Below are positions 22,701-36,200 of a stretch of 53,932 bases of DNA, piece by piece. The notes below the pieces were generated by a model. That model did no database searches, was not told the origin of the DNA, and was given only the letters and a program-made list of their open reading frames with translations. Position 1 is the stretch's first letter. Every line of letters begins with the position of its first letter. The stretch covers positions 171,098 through 225,029 of the forward strand of contig NW_014577193.1 in the NCBI RefSeq assembly GCF_000485595.1, read 5' to 3'. Origin of the DNA: Priapulus caudatus (Eukaryota; Priapulida; Priapulimorpha; Priapulimorphida; Priapulidae). The position numbers and the translations under genes were made by a program.

Positions 22701-25700
22701 NNNNNNNNNNNNNNNNNNNNNNNNNNNNNNNNNNNNNNNNNNNNNNNNNNNNNNNNNNNNNNNNNNNNNNNNNNNNNNNNNNNNNNNNNNNNNNNNNNNN
22801 NNNNNNNNNNNNNNNNNNNNNNNNNNNNNNNNNNNNNNNNNNNNNNNNNNNNNNNNNNNNNNNNNNNNNNNNNNNNNNNNNNNNNNNNNNNNNNNNNNNN
22901 NNNNNNNNNNNNNNNNNNNNNNNNNNNNNNNNNNNNNNNNNNNNNNNNNNNNNNNNNNNNNNNNNNNNNNNNNNNNNNNNNNNNNNNNNNNNNNNCGCTG
23001 CTCGGCGGCGGCGACGGCGTCGACGAGGCGGTGCACCTCGGCACGCAGCGAGGCGGTCTCGCGCGTCCGCTCCTGCAGCACGGCGAGCAGCTTCCCCCGC
23101 TCTGCCTGCAGCGAGGAGAGCTGAGCGTGCAGCGAGCGCAGCTGCTCCCGCGCCTCCCGCAGCCGCACGTTCGTCGCGTGCCGCTCCCCGGGCTGCGCTC
23201 CCCCGGCGCCCTCTCTCTGCGGCGATCCTCCCGTCACGCCCTCCTCCCCCGCGTCCCAGTCGCTCTCGTTCCCGCCGTTCAGCACGACAAAGTTGCGATC
23301 GTTTGCGTCGTCTCTGGGCGCCGGGCAATTGTTGTCACCGTGACGAACTCCATCGTTGCCGGACTCCATGTTACTGTCTTTCTCAGCCTCTGTTCTACTT
23401 TCTCCCTTCTTCTCAGCGTCTCCCAGATCACCTTCCTCCTTTTCGTCCTCTTTGCTACCTCTTCCTCTCTCTTCTCGTGCCGACTTCTCTCCATCCTCTC
23501 TAGCGGCGATCGCAGCCTTTAGTGAGCGTATTTCCGTACGGTGTCTCTCTGTCTCTTCCGTCCGCGCCACGTTGTCTCGTAGCAGACGCTGGTTCGCCAC
23601 AGACGTCTCCGCTATCTGCTGTGCTTGTGCGGCCAGTGTCGCCTCCTGGCGGCCGTTACTCTCCTTCAGCGCCCCCAGCTGTGCTGTCTGCTCCTCCAGT
23701 TCATGCCTCACCGACGCCACCTGGTGGGCATCGTCGTTCAAGTGACTGCGGAAGCGGGCATTCTGTGCGACAGACTCCGCGAGACGCGCCTCGGCCTCCC
23801 TCGAGACGGCTGAGATGCGAGCGAGCTCCGCATCGAGACGTCTCGTCTCGGTCTCGGCCGCTCCGCGTTGCTCCCGGAGCCTCGTCGTCAGAGCCTGCCT
23901 CTCCTGCTCCGCCTCGGCTCCTCGCGTCTCAGCGTCGGCCAGTGTGGCGGCGAGGCGCGTCGCGTCTCGGTCCCTCTCCGCGACGAGTGCCTCCATTATC
24001 ACGTTCTCGGCCGCCTTCTCGCGCAGCCGATCATCGAGCTCGCTCGCCTCCTGAGCGAGCAGTGCGCACCGTCCTCTAGCGTCCGCCAGTTCTGCTGCGG
24101 ATGTCGCAGCCGCCCCCGGCGATCCTTCCCGCCCGTCCCGTTCATTGTCGCGCAGCGCCCCCTGCAGGGAGTCCGTCGCTAGCTCCCTCTGGTGGACGAG
24201 ATTCTGCCTCGCGAGCGCGGCCTCGCGCTCCAGACTGACGTTCTCGTGTCGCAGCCGCTCCGCCTCCTGCCGTGCAGTGGCGCCCTCTGCGTGCAGCTCG
24301 GCCATCTTGCCCTCGGTGGCACTGAGCTCTGCCTGCAGTCGCGCCACCTTCTTCTCGCCGGCCCGCTGCAGCGCCACCTGGTGTTCTCGCTCCTCCTCGA
24401 GCCGCTGCTTCTCCGCCATCAGCGCATTTATGGTGGCCTCCGATTGGCTGTGCTCGTCGCGGTGGCGGCGCTGCGTGCGCGCGAGTTGTTCAGCGCCCTC
24501 TATCACCTGCTGCTCGTAGCGTAGCTTCTCCTCGGCAAGGATCAGGCTTGTCTCATTGAGCGCCTCCAGCTCCCCCTGGAGGCTCGCGATTGTACCACTC
24601 AGCTCGGCCAGTGTCTCGCTATCCTCTGTCGTGGTGGACAGCGGCGTCCCCTGGTGGCTTGTCGCTGCATCTTCTCGCTGCTCCGTCGCGTCATTCGTTA
24701 CCGTGTGCCGCTCCGTCTCTATGCGCTGCACTTTCGCCTGCAGTTCGAAGTTCTGCTCTTGCAACGACGTGACTTGCTGGAGCGAGGCTTCCAATCTGGT
24801 CTGTATGTGTGCCAGCTCGCCGGCCATTGTCTGGCTGCCCTGTGCTGCCATCTATATGAGTACGTGCAAACATACAGTCAGTGTGTGATAGCCACGTGTT
24901 TGTGCATGTCTGTGCATGGAGGCACGAATGCATCAAGTACATGCGTGCATGCTTGTGTGTGTATGTAACTATGTAAATACATGTTGTGCATGCAGTTTGC
25001 ATAATTTGTAAGTGCATGTATATGAGCGTGCGTGCATGGGTGGGTACATGTTGTACATGAAAGGTACATGTGTATATTTTGTGTCTATGTGCATGTGTGT
25101 GCGTGCGAGTGTGCATGTGCGTGCGAGTGTGAATATGGGTGTACGCGTGGGAGAGTATGAGCTTCACGTTCATTAATAGGGATGCATATATAGCTCAAGT
25201 ATACATGTGCGCAGGCATGTGTACTCATCAAGAGAAGCAGGGATACTCACTCGATCTGCTATGTGTTTATCTTTCTCCTTGCTCTGTCTTCTTAGCTTCA
25301 CCACCAGATCCTCTAGAGCACCTTTCTCTACGTCCCACTCTGAGCTGGCCTGCTCCAGCTCTGCTATTCTTGTTCGGTAACCGCCTTCCTCAGAATATTC
25401 ATCCTGCGGACAAAGAACAGCACAGATTAACCTCCCATCAAACGCGTAAAACCGTCAACCGAAACCGTCAACCGAAACCGTCAACCGTCTCCCATCAACC
25501 GAATTGCGACTAATAACGGAAGGAAAGGAAAGAATAATGGCAGAGGGAAACGTGAAAGGGGTGAACAAAAAGAGTGAAACAGGGCAAGTTGGAACAGGGT
25601 AAACTGTCTGAAGAATGAAACATGTTTTGAACAGAACATGAACCAGACGAAGAGACATGTTTACCTCAACAATCTCTTGGCTCTCCTGAGAGAGGTTATG

Positions 25701-26175
25701 CAGGGTCACATTGCTGGTATCGGGCGCCTCTACACTGCTGTAGTACTGTGAGAGATCACCGCCCTCCTCCACACACCTACACAAATACATCCAGCATTGT
25801 TACCAATATAAAGCCATCAGTACAACCACACATTTATTGCATATCCATACGTGCATATCAGCCTAAAGATAACAAAAGATGTAGAAATAATATTGAATGC
25901 ACAATAGAAGGGACAGTTACTAGTAAATATTGCCATGGCCTGATACTGTAGCTAGTATAGATGCAGAAAAGGGTTGATTGAACAGGATTTGGACAGTCTT
26001 TACTTTTATAGACAGTCTATACAGCTGTGCAGAAATCTATATAGGACAATAGATAGCATAAAAACGATGGAAGATAGTCTAATAGACCATAGACCATAGA
26101 CTGTCTCCATAGTTACGGTCAATTTATGGCCATGGCTGTCTCCAAGGCTATAAAACGTCTGTACGACTACGTTGC

Positions 26176-26217
<42 letters not shown>

Positions 26218-26771
26218 CATATATATATATTATATATATTATATATATATATGTTGTGCTTGTACAAATACAGCTTACCTGCTCTTGATGGTATTCTGTA
26301 CTGGCGTGCTGGTCAATGAGATAGCATCCGGTGACGTGGTACCAGGTGTAGGACTACTGATCTCTCGCACCTCCTTTAAAGTTTTGGCATGCATGATGTA
26401 ATGACTGATCTGTGCTAGATGCTGCCTCAGCCTCCTAATCTCCTCCTCCGACTAATAAACAACAACACAAACAATTATAATAACAAATATAAAACTGCAG
26501 CTAGAACCCTCCTGCTTTTGAAATTAACAAAATACAACAACAGCCAATCCCACCCACCACAGTATGACAATACTCTGCAAGAATGCACATTCCTGCACGT
26601 AGAGTCAGGTACTCGCGTGAAGAAAAAGAACCTCTTGACTTTTAATTACCCAACAACAACAACAACAAGGGCAACAGCAGCAACAAGAGCATACCACAGC
26701 TAGAAATAGGTTGATCAGTACATATTTCCGAATAGATCTCGTGACTTAAGACCATATAATATAATATAAAT

Positions 26772-26807
<36 letters not shown>

Positions 26808-28900
26808 TATTATTATTATTATATATAATAATATATATAATGCAATATAATCCCATGTGTGTGTCTTATTCTAGATGAACTAGTAGAACTCTATTCTGAT
26901 ATGTAATACTTTAGACGCATAACAGTTTCGATACCAACCTTGTTGCGCTCCACGACAGAAGCCCGCAGTTGATCGTCGAGCCTCGCCCCTTGCTCGGCCC
27001 CTTGGCTGCCATCTTCTATAAAAAATCAAAAGGTAAATTAAATAAACTTCTGAGAAATTCTCCACTTGTAGAACGACAAAGTACTGCACTGCAGAGACAA
27101 ACCAAGCTCACGGCCATGCTGTTAGACTTTATTATTTCTGCAGGTGCAGATACCTACACACTAGAATACCTACGAGACTGACAGCAATCACAGCCATCTC
27201 AGCACAGCTAGTAGCTCAGCACCACTAGCTACTAGCTACTAGACTCACTTGAGATCAAGTAGCAATACTGGCTCACAAAGTGCAGACTCTTACTGCGTCT
27301 ACGGGAACAACAGCCGTTACGAACAAAACTAATGTTGGTTTACAGGCGGTGGCTAGTAGGGCTATAACTAGCTAGCAGCAACTTACCGCGTCTAACAGAA
27401 TGGCGGCCACTACTAGCGTCGCGATATATAGCTGGCAGTAACGCGGCTACAACTGCTAACCGAATACACAGCAGACCTGCCACTGGATACCTCAGCACGA
27501 GAGGGTGTGCGTGGAACAAGAGAAGACGTTCGTGTGCACACGCGAGCGAGGTTGGTAAATCTACTTCCTCTCCCTCAAGCGCGGACACACGTAGGCAGGA
27601 AGTTAATCTAACGATGGGGCAATTCCTGGAGTTACAGCAGGTGTGCCAGAGATTCCTGTAACACCTACCATAGCAGTAGAAGCCTCCAACACAGAAAGCA
27701 AGCTCGTATATAAAAAGACAATATAAATAATCGATAATATATACGAAACATCTTACTAAGAACACAATAAGGTTGGGTGCGATACAGACAAACAGATGTA
27801 ACAGGACACCTATCTTACCAAGAACATGGGAGGGTGGGATACTGAAAAAAACAGATGTAGCAGCAGACCTACCTTACCAAGAACACAGGAAGCAGGGTCG
27901 GATACAGAAAGACAGATGTAACATAAGAAACACGTTACCAGGAACACAGGAAGCATAATGTAGGCGCGAATACAGAACGGAAAGTTTAACAAGACAAGGT
28001 ACCTAATTACCAAGCGAAACTGAGCTGTCATGATGCAGAAAAAAGATATAACAATAGAGCTATTTTATCAATATAAATGATATTGCTACGATAAGCATGT
28101 ATATGATCGCTTGTATAAGATATAGAAGACCTGCAGGCATGTTTAGTCAGAACAACAAATATTACAGGATACACGCCTAGATACCAATAATAAAATTGGG
28201 CTAGGATACAACGAACATAGCAAGATAAGCAGCCTACTCACGCTGTGAGTTCACCAAGGATAGCTGGCTCACTGTGTGGCTACTAAGGACGTGGGTTCAC
28301 CAAATGTTAGTTGCTGCAATGTGGTTTCAGCGGAAGAGTGTCCGACAGTGACTCGGTTTTGAAAAGCAGGTGAGCGTGTCCCACGCTGGGTGGAGCAAGT
28401 GTAGATGTCTGGCCGATGATTGAAGGCGGCTGACTGGGGGGTGTCGCACTGTGGGTTTTAGTTGATTTCGGTGGGTGTCACACACAGTGGGTGTCACGGG
28501 GTTGTGTACAGTGTTCGGGTGTAGGCAGTCAGGTAATCGATAGCCGCATGCCATAAAGTAAGCGATGTGCAAACAACTCCGAATTTACATGGCTAGAAGT
28601 CGAGAAACAGTGTGTGCGCAAGCAACCGAATGAGGGAGGGAGGGCGATAGATAGGGAGAGGGAAAGACGGAGAAGGTGAGAAAGGAGGAGCGGGAAAGGG
28701 AGAAACGGAGAGGGGGATAAAGGGAGACAGAAGGAGTGGAAAAGAGAGAGGACCGATGAGAAAAGTGAGAGGGAGGCGAAGGGGTAGATGGAGCAGCAGA
28801 GGAAAGGGTTAGGGAGAGGAAGAGGGATACGAAGAAAGCGAGGGAAAGAAGGATCTAGCGCGAGATCGAGCTAGCAAGGGAGGGAGCGAGCGAGGGTGTT

Positions 28901-28962
<62 letters not shown>

Positions 28963-29260
28963 CGAGAGAGGGAGGGAGAGAGAGTAAACATTCCAAGCTG
29001 TTATCGGTCTTCGCCTTAGGTTCACACTAACTCGTCCACCGTGGCTGTTACCAGCAGTTGGTCAACAACGAGAGCACACACAACACACAGCGAGAGCACA
29101 CAACACACAGCCTCGCAAGTTAGGATGCGCCGTGCAAATCCGAATCGACTGACAACCACCCTCAGATCTATTACCCATTCAAGAGCGTTCACGTTATACA
29201 TCCGTTTTCCGCTGCATGTTATGGGGCGTGAAGGTCCACGCATACCCTCACATGCACGCA

Positions 29261-29292
<32 letters not shown>

Positions 29293-32200
29293 CACGCGCG
29301 CGAGTGCGCGCACACACCATATGCTCGCGTGCGCACACACGCGCGCGCACGAACACACACGGACGCGCACACGCACGGACACACGCACGCACTGACGCGC
29401 ACACGCACGCACGCACACACATAGATACACGCACCATACACGCACGCACGCACACACATAGATACACGCACCATACACGCACGTACGCACGCATGCAGAC
29501 ACAGGCACCCACTCGAGTATGGACACAGACACGCACGTTAGCACACGCGCACACCACACATACGCACGCACACACCCAAATAATAGTAATTTAATAATCT
29601 CAGTAATCTTACAGTTAATTAATATATTAAACTAAGTAATACAGCACACTATAGTTACCTCTAAGGCCTAGTGCTACGGGGCACATTTACTGCGTGCAGA
29701 CACGCACGCAAACAGGCGTACGCAACATTCGCCAGCATGTGCGCGCACGCACGCACGCACGCACACGCGCGCACCACACATAGGCACGCACACGCGTGCA
29801 CCACACATACGCACGCACACGCGCGCACCACACATACGCACGCACACGCGCGCACCACACATAAGCACGCACACGCGCGCACCACACATACGCACGCACA
29901 CACCCAAATAATAGTAATTTAATAATCTCGTGCACACGCGCGCGCACACATCTCGCACGTGTACTTACGTGCGTGTTTGAGCACAAACACACGCGTGCGT
30001 GGTCAAACCTGATCGAAACATCACGAGTTACCTTTTGCCTTTCACGTGAATCGGCTGAAACCACCATCGAATGACATCGTTGATCACGCACTTACACACA
30101 CAGGCTTAGTTAATACCCGTAGTACACGGACCTGCTAGTGCTAATGAAAAGCTGCACGCTCGCGTGCAGGCCAGGTATAGTGAGTGAGAGCGTGAACACG
30201 TACAGAGAGCTGAGCACGACACCGACATCGGCAGGCAGCACGGCGGCACTAGCAGAGACCGGCGGTCGGCATTACCGGCGCTCTACCCGCACGCAGTAGT
30301 CGGCAGCAGCTGCCACCAGCCGCTGATAGCAGCCACGTGGCACCACCTGTGTGTCCGTACAACACCTGTGCCCGCCGCTGCTAGCTCCACCGCCTCACGT
30401 CTACCTGCCCGCTGCCGCACTCACACCTCCCCGAGTATCCGCAGGCAGCGAACGGTGCACGCTGGGAAGTATTTATCTATCTTACCTGTCTGTACCCGCC
30501 CTCAGTAGGTCCTACCACGGCTGCTGCGGACTAAGAGGAAGATCAGTTCTCTCCTAGCCCAGCCCTGTGCGTGCCTACATGACTCCCCCACAAATCCCTG
30601 CTTGCTCTAACCACCCACCCTCCCCACACTCGGCCCTCCACCTAGGTTTCCAGCTGAATCTCTCACACTCACAACCCACGCGACCTGTCTTGCACACCCC
30701 CTACTCCTAACATTATTTACCTATGGTCCTATACACTCCTAACGTTTCACCACAATCTCTCACACTCACAACTCACGCGACCTGTCTTGCACACCACCCA
30801 CTCCACCACAGGCACTTGAAGCGTTTCAATAAAATATAATGCTAAATAAATACGAAATCTATTTACTACCAAAGTCTTAATATTTCTATACCCTCTTTCA
30901 CCTATTATTGCCGACAATTTCCTGTAAATGCCGTCCAAATGCTCATCTACAACAAACACTGGCTGACGCAATTGCTGCCGCTGCACACTGACACATAAAT
31001 ATATAGTGTATTTTATGTAAATATAGTAAACTATATAATTTATGTGTCAGTGTGCAGCGGCAGCAATGGCAGCAGCCAGTGTTTGTTGCAGATGAGCATT
31101 TGGACGGCATTTACAGGAAATTGTCAGCAATAATAGGCGAAAGAGGGTATAGAAACATTAAGACTTTGGTAGTAAATAGATTTCGTATTTATTTAGCCTT
31201 ATATTTTATTGAAACGCTCCAAGTGCCTGTGCACTCCACTAGGCACTAGCATTATTCACCTCGTTTCACCACCCTGACTTCTCACACTGTACGTGCTTCT
31301 GATCACCACTAACCTTGTATAAGGAAAACTTACCTCTTCCTACATCACAATGCCAGGGTGACCCTCATTTCAATACCATTATATACCATGGCAACGTAAA
31401 CCCTTCCTACACCATTACACTAGAGCAACCTACCCCTTCCTACATTAATATATCAGGGCAACAAGCCCTATCTATACATCACTTTACTGGAGCAACCTAC
31501 CCTTTCCTACAATAATATACCAGGTCAAGCTAAACCTTCCATATACTACTATACTGGTGCAACCTACCACCTCCTACACTAATATACCAGGGCAACCTCA
31601 CCCCTACCTATACTGCGATACCAGGCTAACTCTTTCTACACCACACCACTCGAGCTACAGACCGTTATCGTGCAGCCTCGGCGAGTTTTGGCTGAATGCC
31701 GAGCAAGCAACCAAGCCTTTATTAGCTCGCTGTTGACAAAGTCTTCAGCGTTGTTCAGGTACACACACTCGCGTCCTGTAGCGCTGCCCAGCATGGCAAT
31801 AAACCATCTCTCACTGCGTGGCCCAATGTACCAAAGGTGAACAGTGTACGCTATCAGCTGTCAGCCATCTGAGAGAGTATAGTCGGAGCTGGTGATAGGG
31901 GCAGGATCAATAATAGCAGGGGTTGACACTGACAGAGTGCCTACCTGCCTACCATGAATTATATTCTACCATGCCTATCTATCTACCGCCTATCGGTTCT
32001 TATCATTTATTGCGCCCCACAACCTTGCCTATCTTCGTTTCTCCCCACCATCTCTTTTACCTTCGTCTATCTTCACCACGTGGTTTATTTCTATTGCCCC
32101 CACCACCTCGCCTACCTTCGTTTCTCCCAACCATCTTGTATACCTTCTGCCCCCCTCCCCCATGCACCTTGTCTAGTTTCGATTTGCTCCACCATCTCGC

Positions 32201-33201
32201 CTACCCACTATTCGCCGAACCACCTTGCTTTATTTCTATTCCCCACCCTCCCTAGCTTACTGCCAACCACCCTACCTGCCTCTGCAACCCACAATATTTG
32301 TGTCACGGTCACATCCAGATATGGTCGCCGCTACATAAGCGGTCTGCTCCTCCCTCATTCCGCTCCCTCCCACCCTCCTCCCACACTCCTCCCACCCTCC
32401 TCGCACCATCCTCCCACCCTCCTCCCACTCTCCTCGTGTCTAATTCTATCCAACCAATGGCCACACTTACCTGTAGTTGTTTCTGAGGAAGAGGTTGGCT
32501 GCTGCTGTCTCTGCTTCAGTTGACTCACTCTGATAGCGTGCGCATCTTGCAGTGCGGTGAGCTGTCGCTGACTGCTCTCCCTCTCCTCATCCAGCTGCGT
32601 CTGTAGCTCCTACACGACAACAGCCAACAACACGCGTGAGTGTCCTCCGCTTTCTCCTCCTCCCCTGCCCCCCCCATCCAGTCCCTGTCACACATGCTCC
32701 CGTCTCCCCTTACTCTCAATTATTCCCTTTACCTTCTTTCCCTCGTCCCCACCTCTTGCACATTTCCTTCATATACTGTTCGTATTCCTCCCTTAACTTT
32801 ACACATTTCCTTCACCTTCTCTCCCACCTACCCCTCCCTTGTCCCTTCTATTTACTCATTCTTCCTTATCCCACATAAACTCGCTAATTTCTCCTTACTA
32901 CCATCCTATTACCCCTTCTATTCACACATCCTTACTCCTTCTGCCCGCCCCAGCATCACTTCCATTCGCATATTCTTCCCTCCCCTTTCCTTTAAACATC
33001 CTGGTCCATTTACCTCAGTCTCCTGCCTTTGCCGGCCCTCATTGTCTATTCCGTGGAAATCCACATTCATACATAATGTGGGGCTATATTGGTAGTACGG
33101 TGTACACTATAGTCAGTGTTAGTGACGAAATCTACATTAGTGTCACCATTTAAATTAGTGATATTACATACATTAGTGCCAGGATGTGCATTATTGCCAT
33201 T

Positions 33202-33241
<40 letters not shown>

Positions 33242-36200
33242 GTGCTGTAGTGCACATTAGTGGCTCCATATTCTAATGTATGTTAATATGTCTAATCGTA
33301 AAATGTCTAAATGTATTAACATTAGCTTGACTGCGTGTTCCGGTGTTGCTTGGTTTACTGCGTGCAGTAGTGTAGGTGTGACTGGGTGAGAGTCACGCGC
33401 ACGCATGAATGTCGGGCAACAGCTGCCAGCGCTGTTGATTCTGAGTGTGTACGTGTGCGTGCGTGGGTGCGTGTTTGTGCGCGCGCGCGTGTGTGGATGA
33501 ATGTTTGTGCGCGCGCGCGCGTGTGGGTGGGTGTTTGTGCGCGCACGCGCGTGCGTGGGTGGGCGTTTGTGCGCGCGAGTGTGTGTAGGTGTGTGTTTGT
33601 AAATGCGCGCGCATGTGTACGCGCGCGCGTGCGTTTCTGAGTGTAACAGTGTGCAGAAGTACGCGTGTGCGTACGTGTGCACGCGTGTGTGCGCACGTGT
33701 GTGTTCGCGTGCGTGAGGAAGGAAGCGGGCTCAGCCCGGTAAAGGGTGCTGCCATGCGATCAAGGTTGGTCCATCCCTCTACATGTGCACCATCCGCAAG
33801 GAAATGAATATATGAGTGTATGCAGCTGTTACATACAGTCAGACGTACACACGTCTCACCACCGCAAGAGACAAGCCGATGCGTCATAGCTCCTACACAC
33901 CATTATAGCCACAGCTATTATATATGTGCAACAACCATGTCTTCCACCGAACACTGACACTAGCTGTAGCCATAGCTGTTACCTACAGCTACCATGTCTC
34001 TTACAGACCACTGACAGTCTGTAGTCAGAGCTGTTACCTACAGCTACCATGTAGTCAGAGCTGTTACTTACAGCTACCATGTAGTCAGAGCTGTTACTTA
34101 CAGCTACCATGTAGTCAGAGCTGTTACCTACAGCTACCATGTCTCGTACAGACCACTGTAGTCAGAGCTGTTACCTACAGCTACCATGTAGTCAGAGCTG
34201 TTACCTACAGCTACCATGTCTCTTACAGACCACTGTAGTCAGAGCTGTTACCTACAGCTACCATGTCTCTTACAGACCACTGTAGTCAGAGCTGTTACCT
34301 ACAGCTACCATGTAGTCAGAACTATTACCTACAGCTACCATGTCTCTTACAGACCACTGTAGTCAGAGCTGTTACCTATAGCTACCATGTCTCGTACAGA
34401 CCACTGTAGTCAGAGCTGTTACCTACAGCTACCATGTAGTCAGAGCTGTTACCTATAGCTACCATGTCTCGTACAGACCACTGTAGTCAGAGCTGTTACC
34501 TACAGCTACCATGTAGTCAGAACTGTTACCTACAGCTACCATGTCTCTTACAGACCACTGTAGTCAGAGCTGTTACCTACAGCTACCATGTAGTCAGAGC
34601 TGTTACCTACAGCTACCATGTCTCTTACAGCTACCATGTAGTCAGAGCTGTTACCTACAGCTACCATGTCTCTTACAGACCACTGTAGTCAGAACTGTTA
34701 CCTACAGCTACCATGTCTCGTACAGACCACTGTAGCCAGAGCTGTTACTTACAGCAGATAGATCATTGTTCATGCAGGTTATTGTAGCCAGATCGATTTC
34801 CTTGGTGGTTCTTAACCAGGGTTCATAGTAGTAAGACACATGTTGAAATAAGGACTTATAAGACCCTTTCTGGAGGCCAAAATAAGACTTTTTTACACGA
34901 TTTCTGATAGATCACCGACTATTAAAGTACACTAGCAATATTTATATACACAATTGCACAGCAGATTTAATTATTCCGTATTATATATACAACAATTCTT
35001 ACTCTAAGTCGAGAAAAAATAAGGACTATTAAGTACTTTTCTAAGATTTCACCAAAAATAAGTACTAATAAGGGCCCTTATTTTATTTTTGGCAAAATAA
35101 GTACTTATAAGATTTTGGAAGACCCGCTACGAACCCTGTTAACGTGTCGGCCAACGAGATGATTTTAGATGTGTTCACTGGTTACGGACAGTTTTAAGAG
35201 ACTGTTAGTAACTTTACTTTACAGTGGATGTACCAAGGAGGTGCCAGCTAGGATACACCAATGACCACAATTTGAATCGCATCAGATAAACATTATTAAT
35301 AACCACTGCTTTATCTGGATGTACTAGTTCCTAGGTGCTGCGTCATATCTTGAATCAAATCATATATGGAATGCAAAGTCATTTATATTTATACTAGGGC
35401 GACAATCTCCTGTGGCTATTGGAGTCACCACCAAAACTCCAGCCATGGCCGGACAGTCATGACTTGACCAACAGCCAAAGAAATCAAGAACCAGACGTCA
35501 CAGGACTTGATCCAAGACTGAAATGGCCCGTACAGACAACTGTAGCCAAACAACCACAAATAGCTGTATATTTTGACCTTGGAAGGTGCCTACTGGCCGG
35601 TGTCGCGCGAAATATCTGACGTGTGCGAAATATCTGAGATAGGATGCGTATGCGCATGCGTGCCGANNNNNNNNNNGATTCCCTTTCTCCCCTCCTTCTC
35701 CGCCCTCCTTCTCCATGCAGCTTCTCCTTTCTCCCGGCTTCCTCCTTCCTCCACCAGCTTCTTCCCCCTCCTCCTCCACCATCGCTTCTCCCTTCTCCCG
35801 CCTCCTCCCTCCTCAGCGTCTGCCCACCCTCCTCCTTCTCCTACCAGCTTCTCCATTCTCCCCCACACCACGTACCAGCTTCTCCATTTCCCCGCTCCTC
35901 CACGGCAGCTCCGCTTCTCCCCTCCTTCTCCCCGGGGCTTCTCCTTCTCCACAGCTTCTCGCAGCTCCTCGCTTCTCCACCACCTTCTGCTCTTCCTCCC
36001 CTTCCTCCTTCTCCACCAGCTTCTTCCCACCACTCCTTCTCCACCAGCTTCTTCAAATATTTACGACAAACGCCTTCAAGTGACTAGTGTACACACGGCT
36101 ATGCGTAAGCACAAAAGACAAGTAGTCCAGTTGCATGAATAGCGAAACCAAGAATATTTTTAATAGTTCAAGGTTTTTTTATTGGATATGTAATTGCATA

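Noticed and set aside
23522-24079. Long plus-strand frames opposite the large TRIP11 exon
   Set aside because: Antisense shadows of a GC-rich coding exon; no domain or splice logic.
29022-30091. Several Cys/Val/Arg- or His/Thr-rich open frames
   Set aside because: Translation of CA/GT/CG simple repeat on both strands.
33924-34735. Frames repeating AVTYSYHV
   Set aside because: Translation of the 30/47-base minisatellite.
33955-34752. CRISPR-like repeat-spacer pattern
   Set aside because: Animal DNA; the modules are contiguous tandem units without unique spacers.
35573-36142. 189-codon Ser/Pro/Leu frame
   Set aside because: Crosses an N gap and lies in a CTTCTCC satellite.
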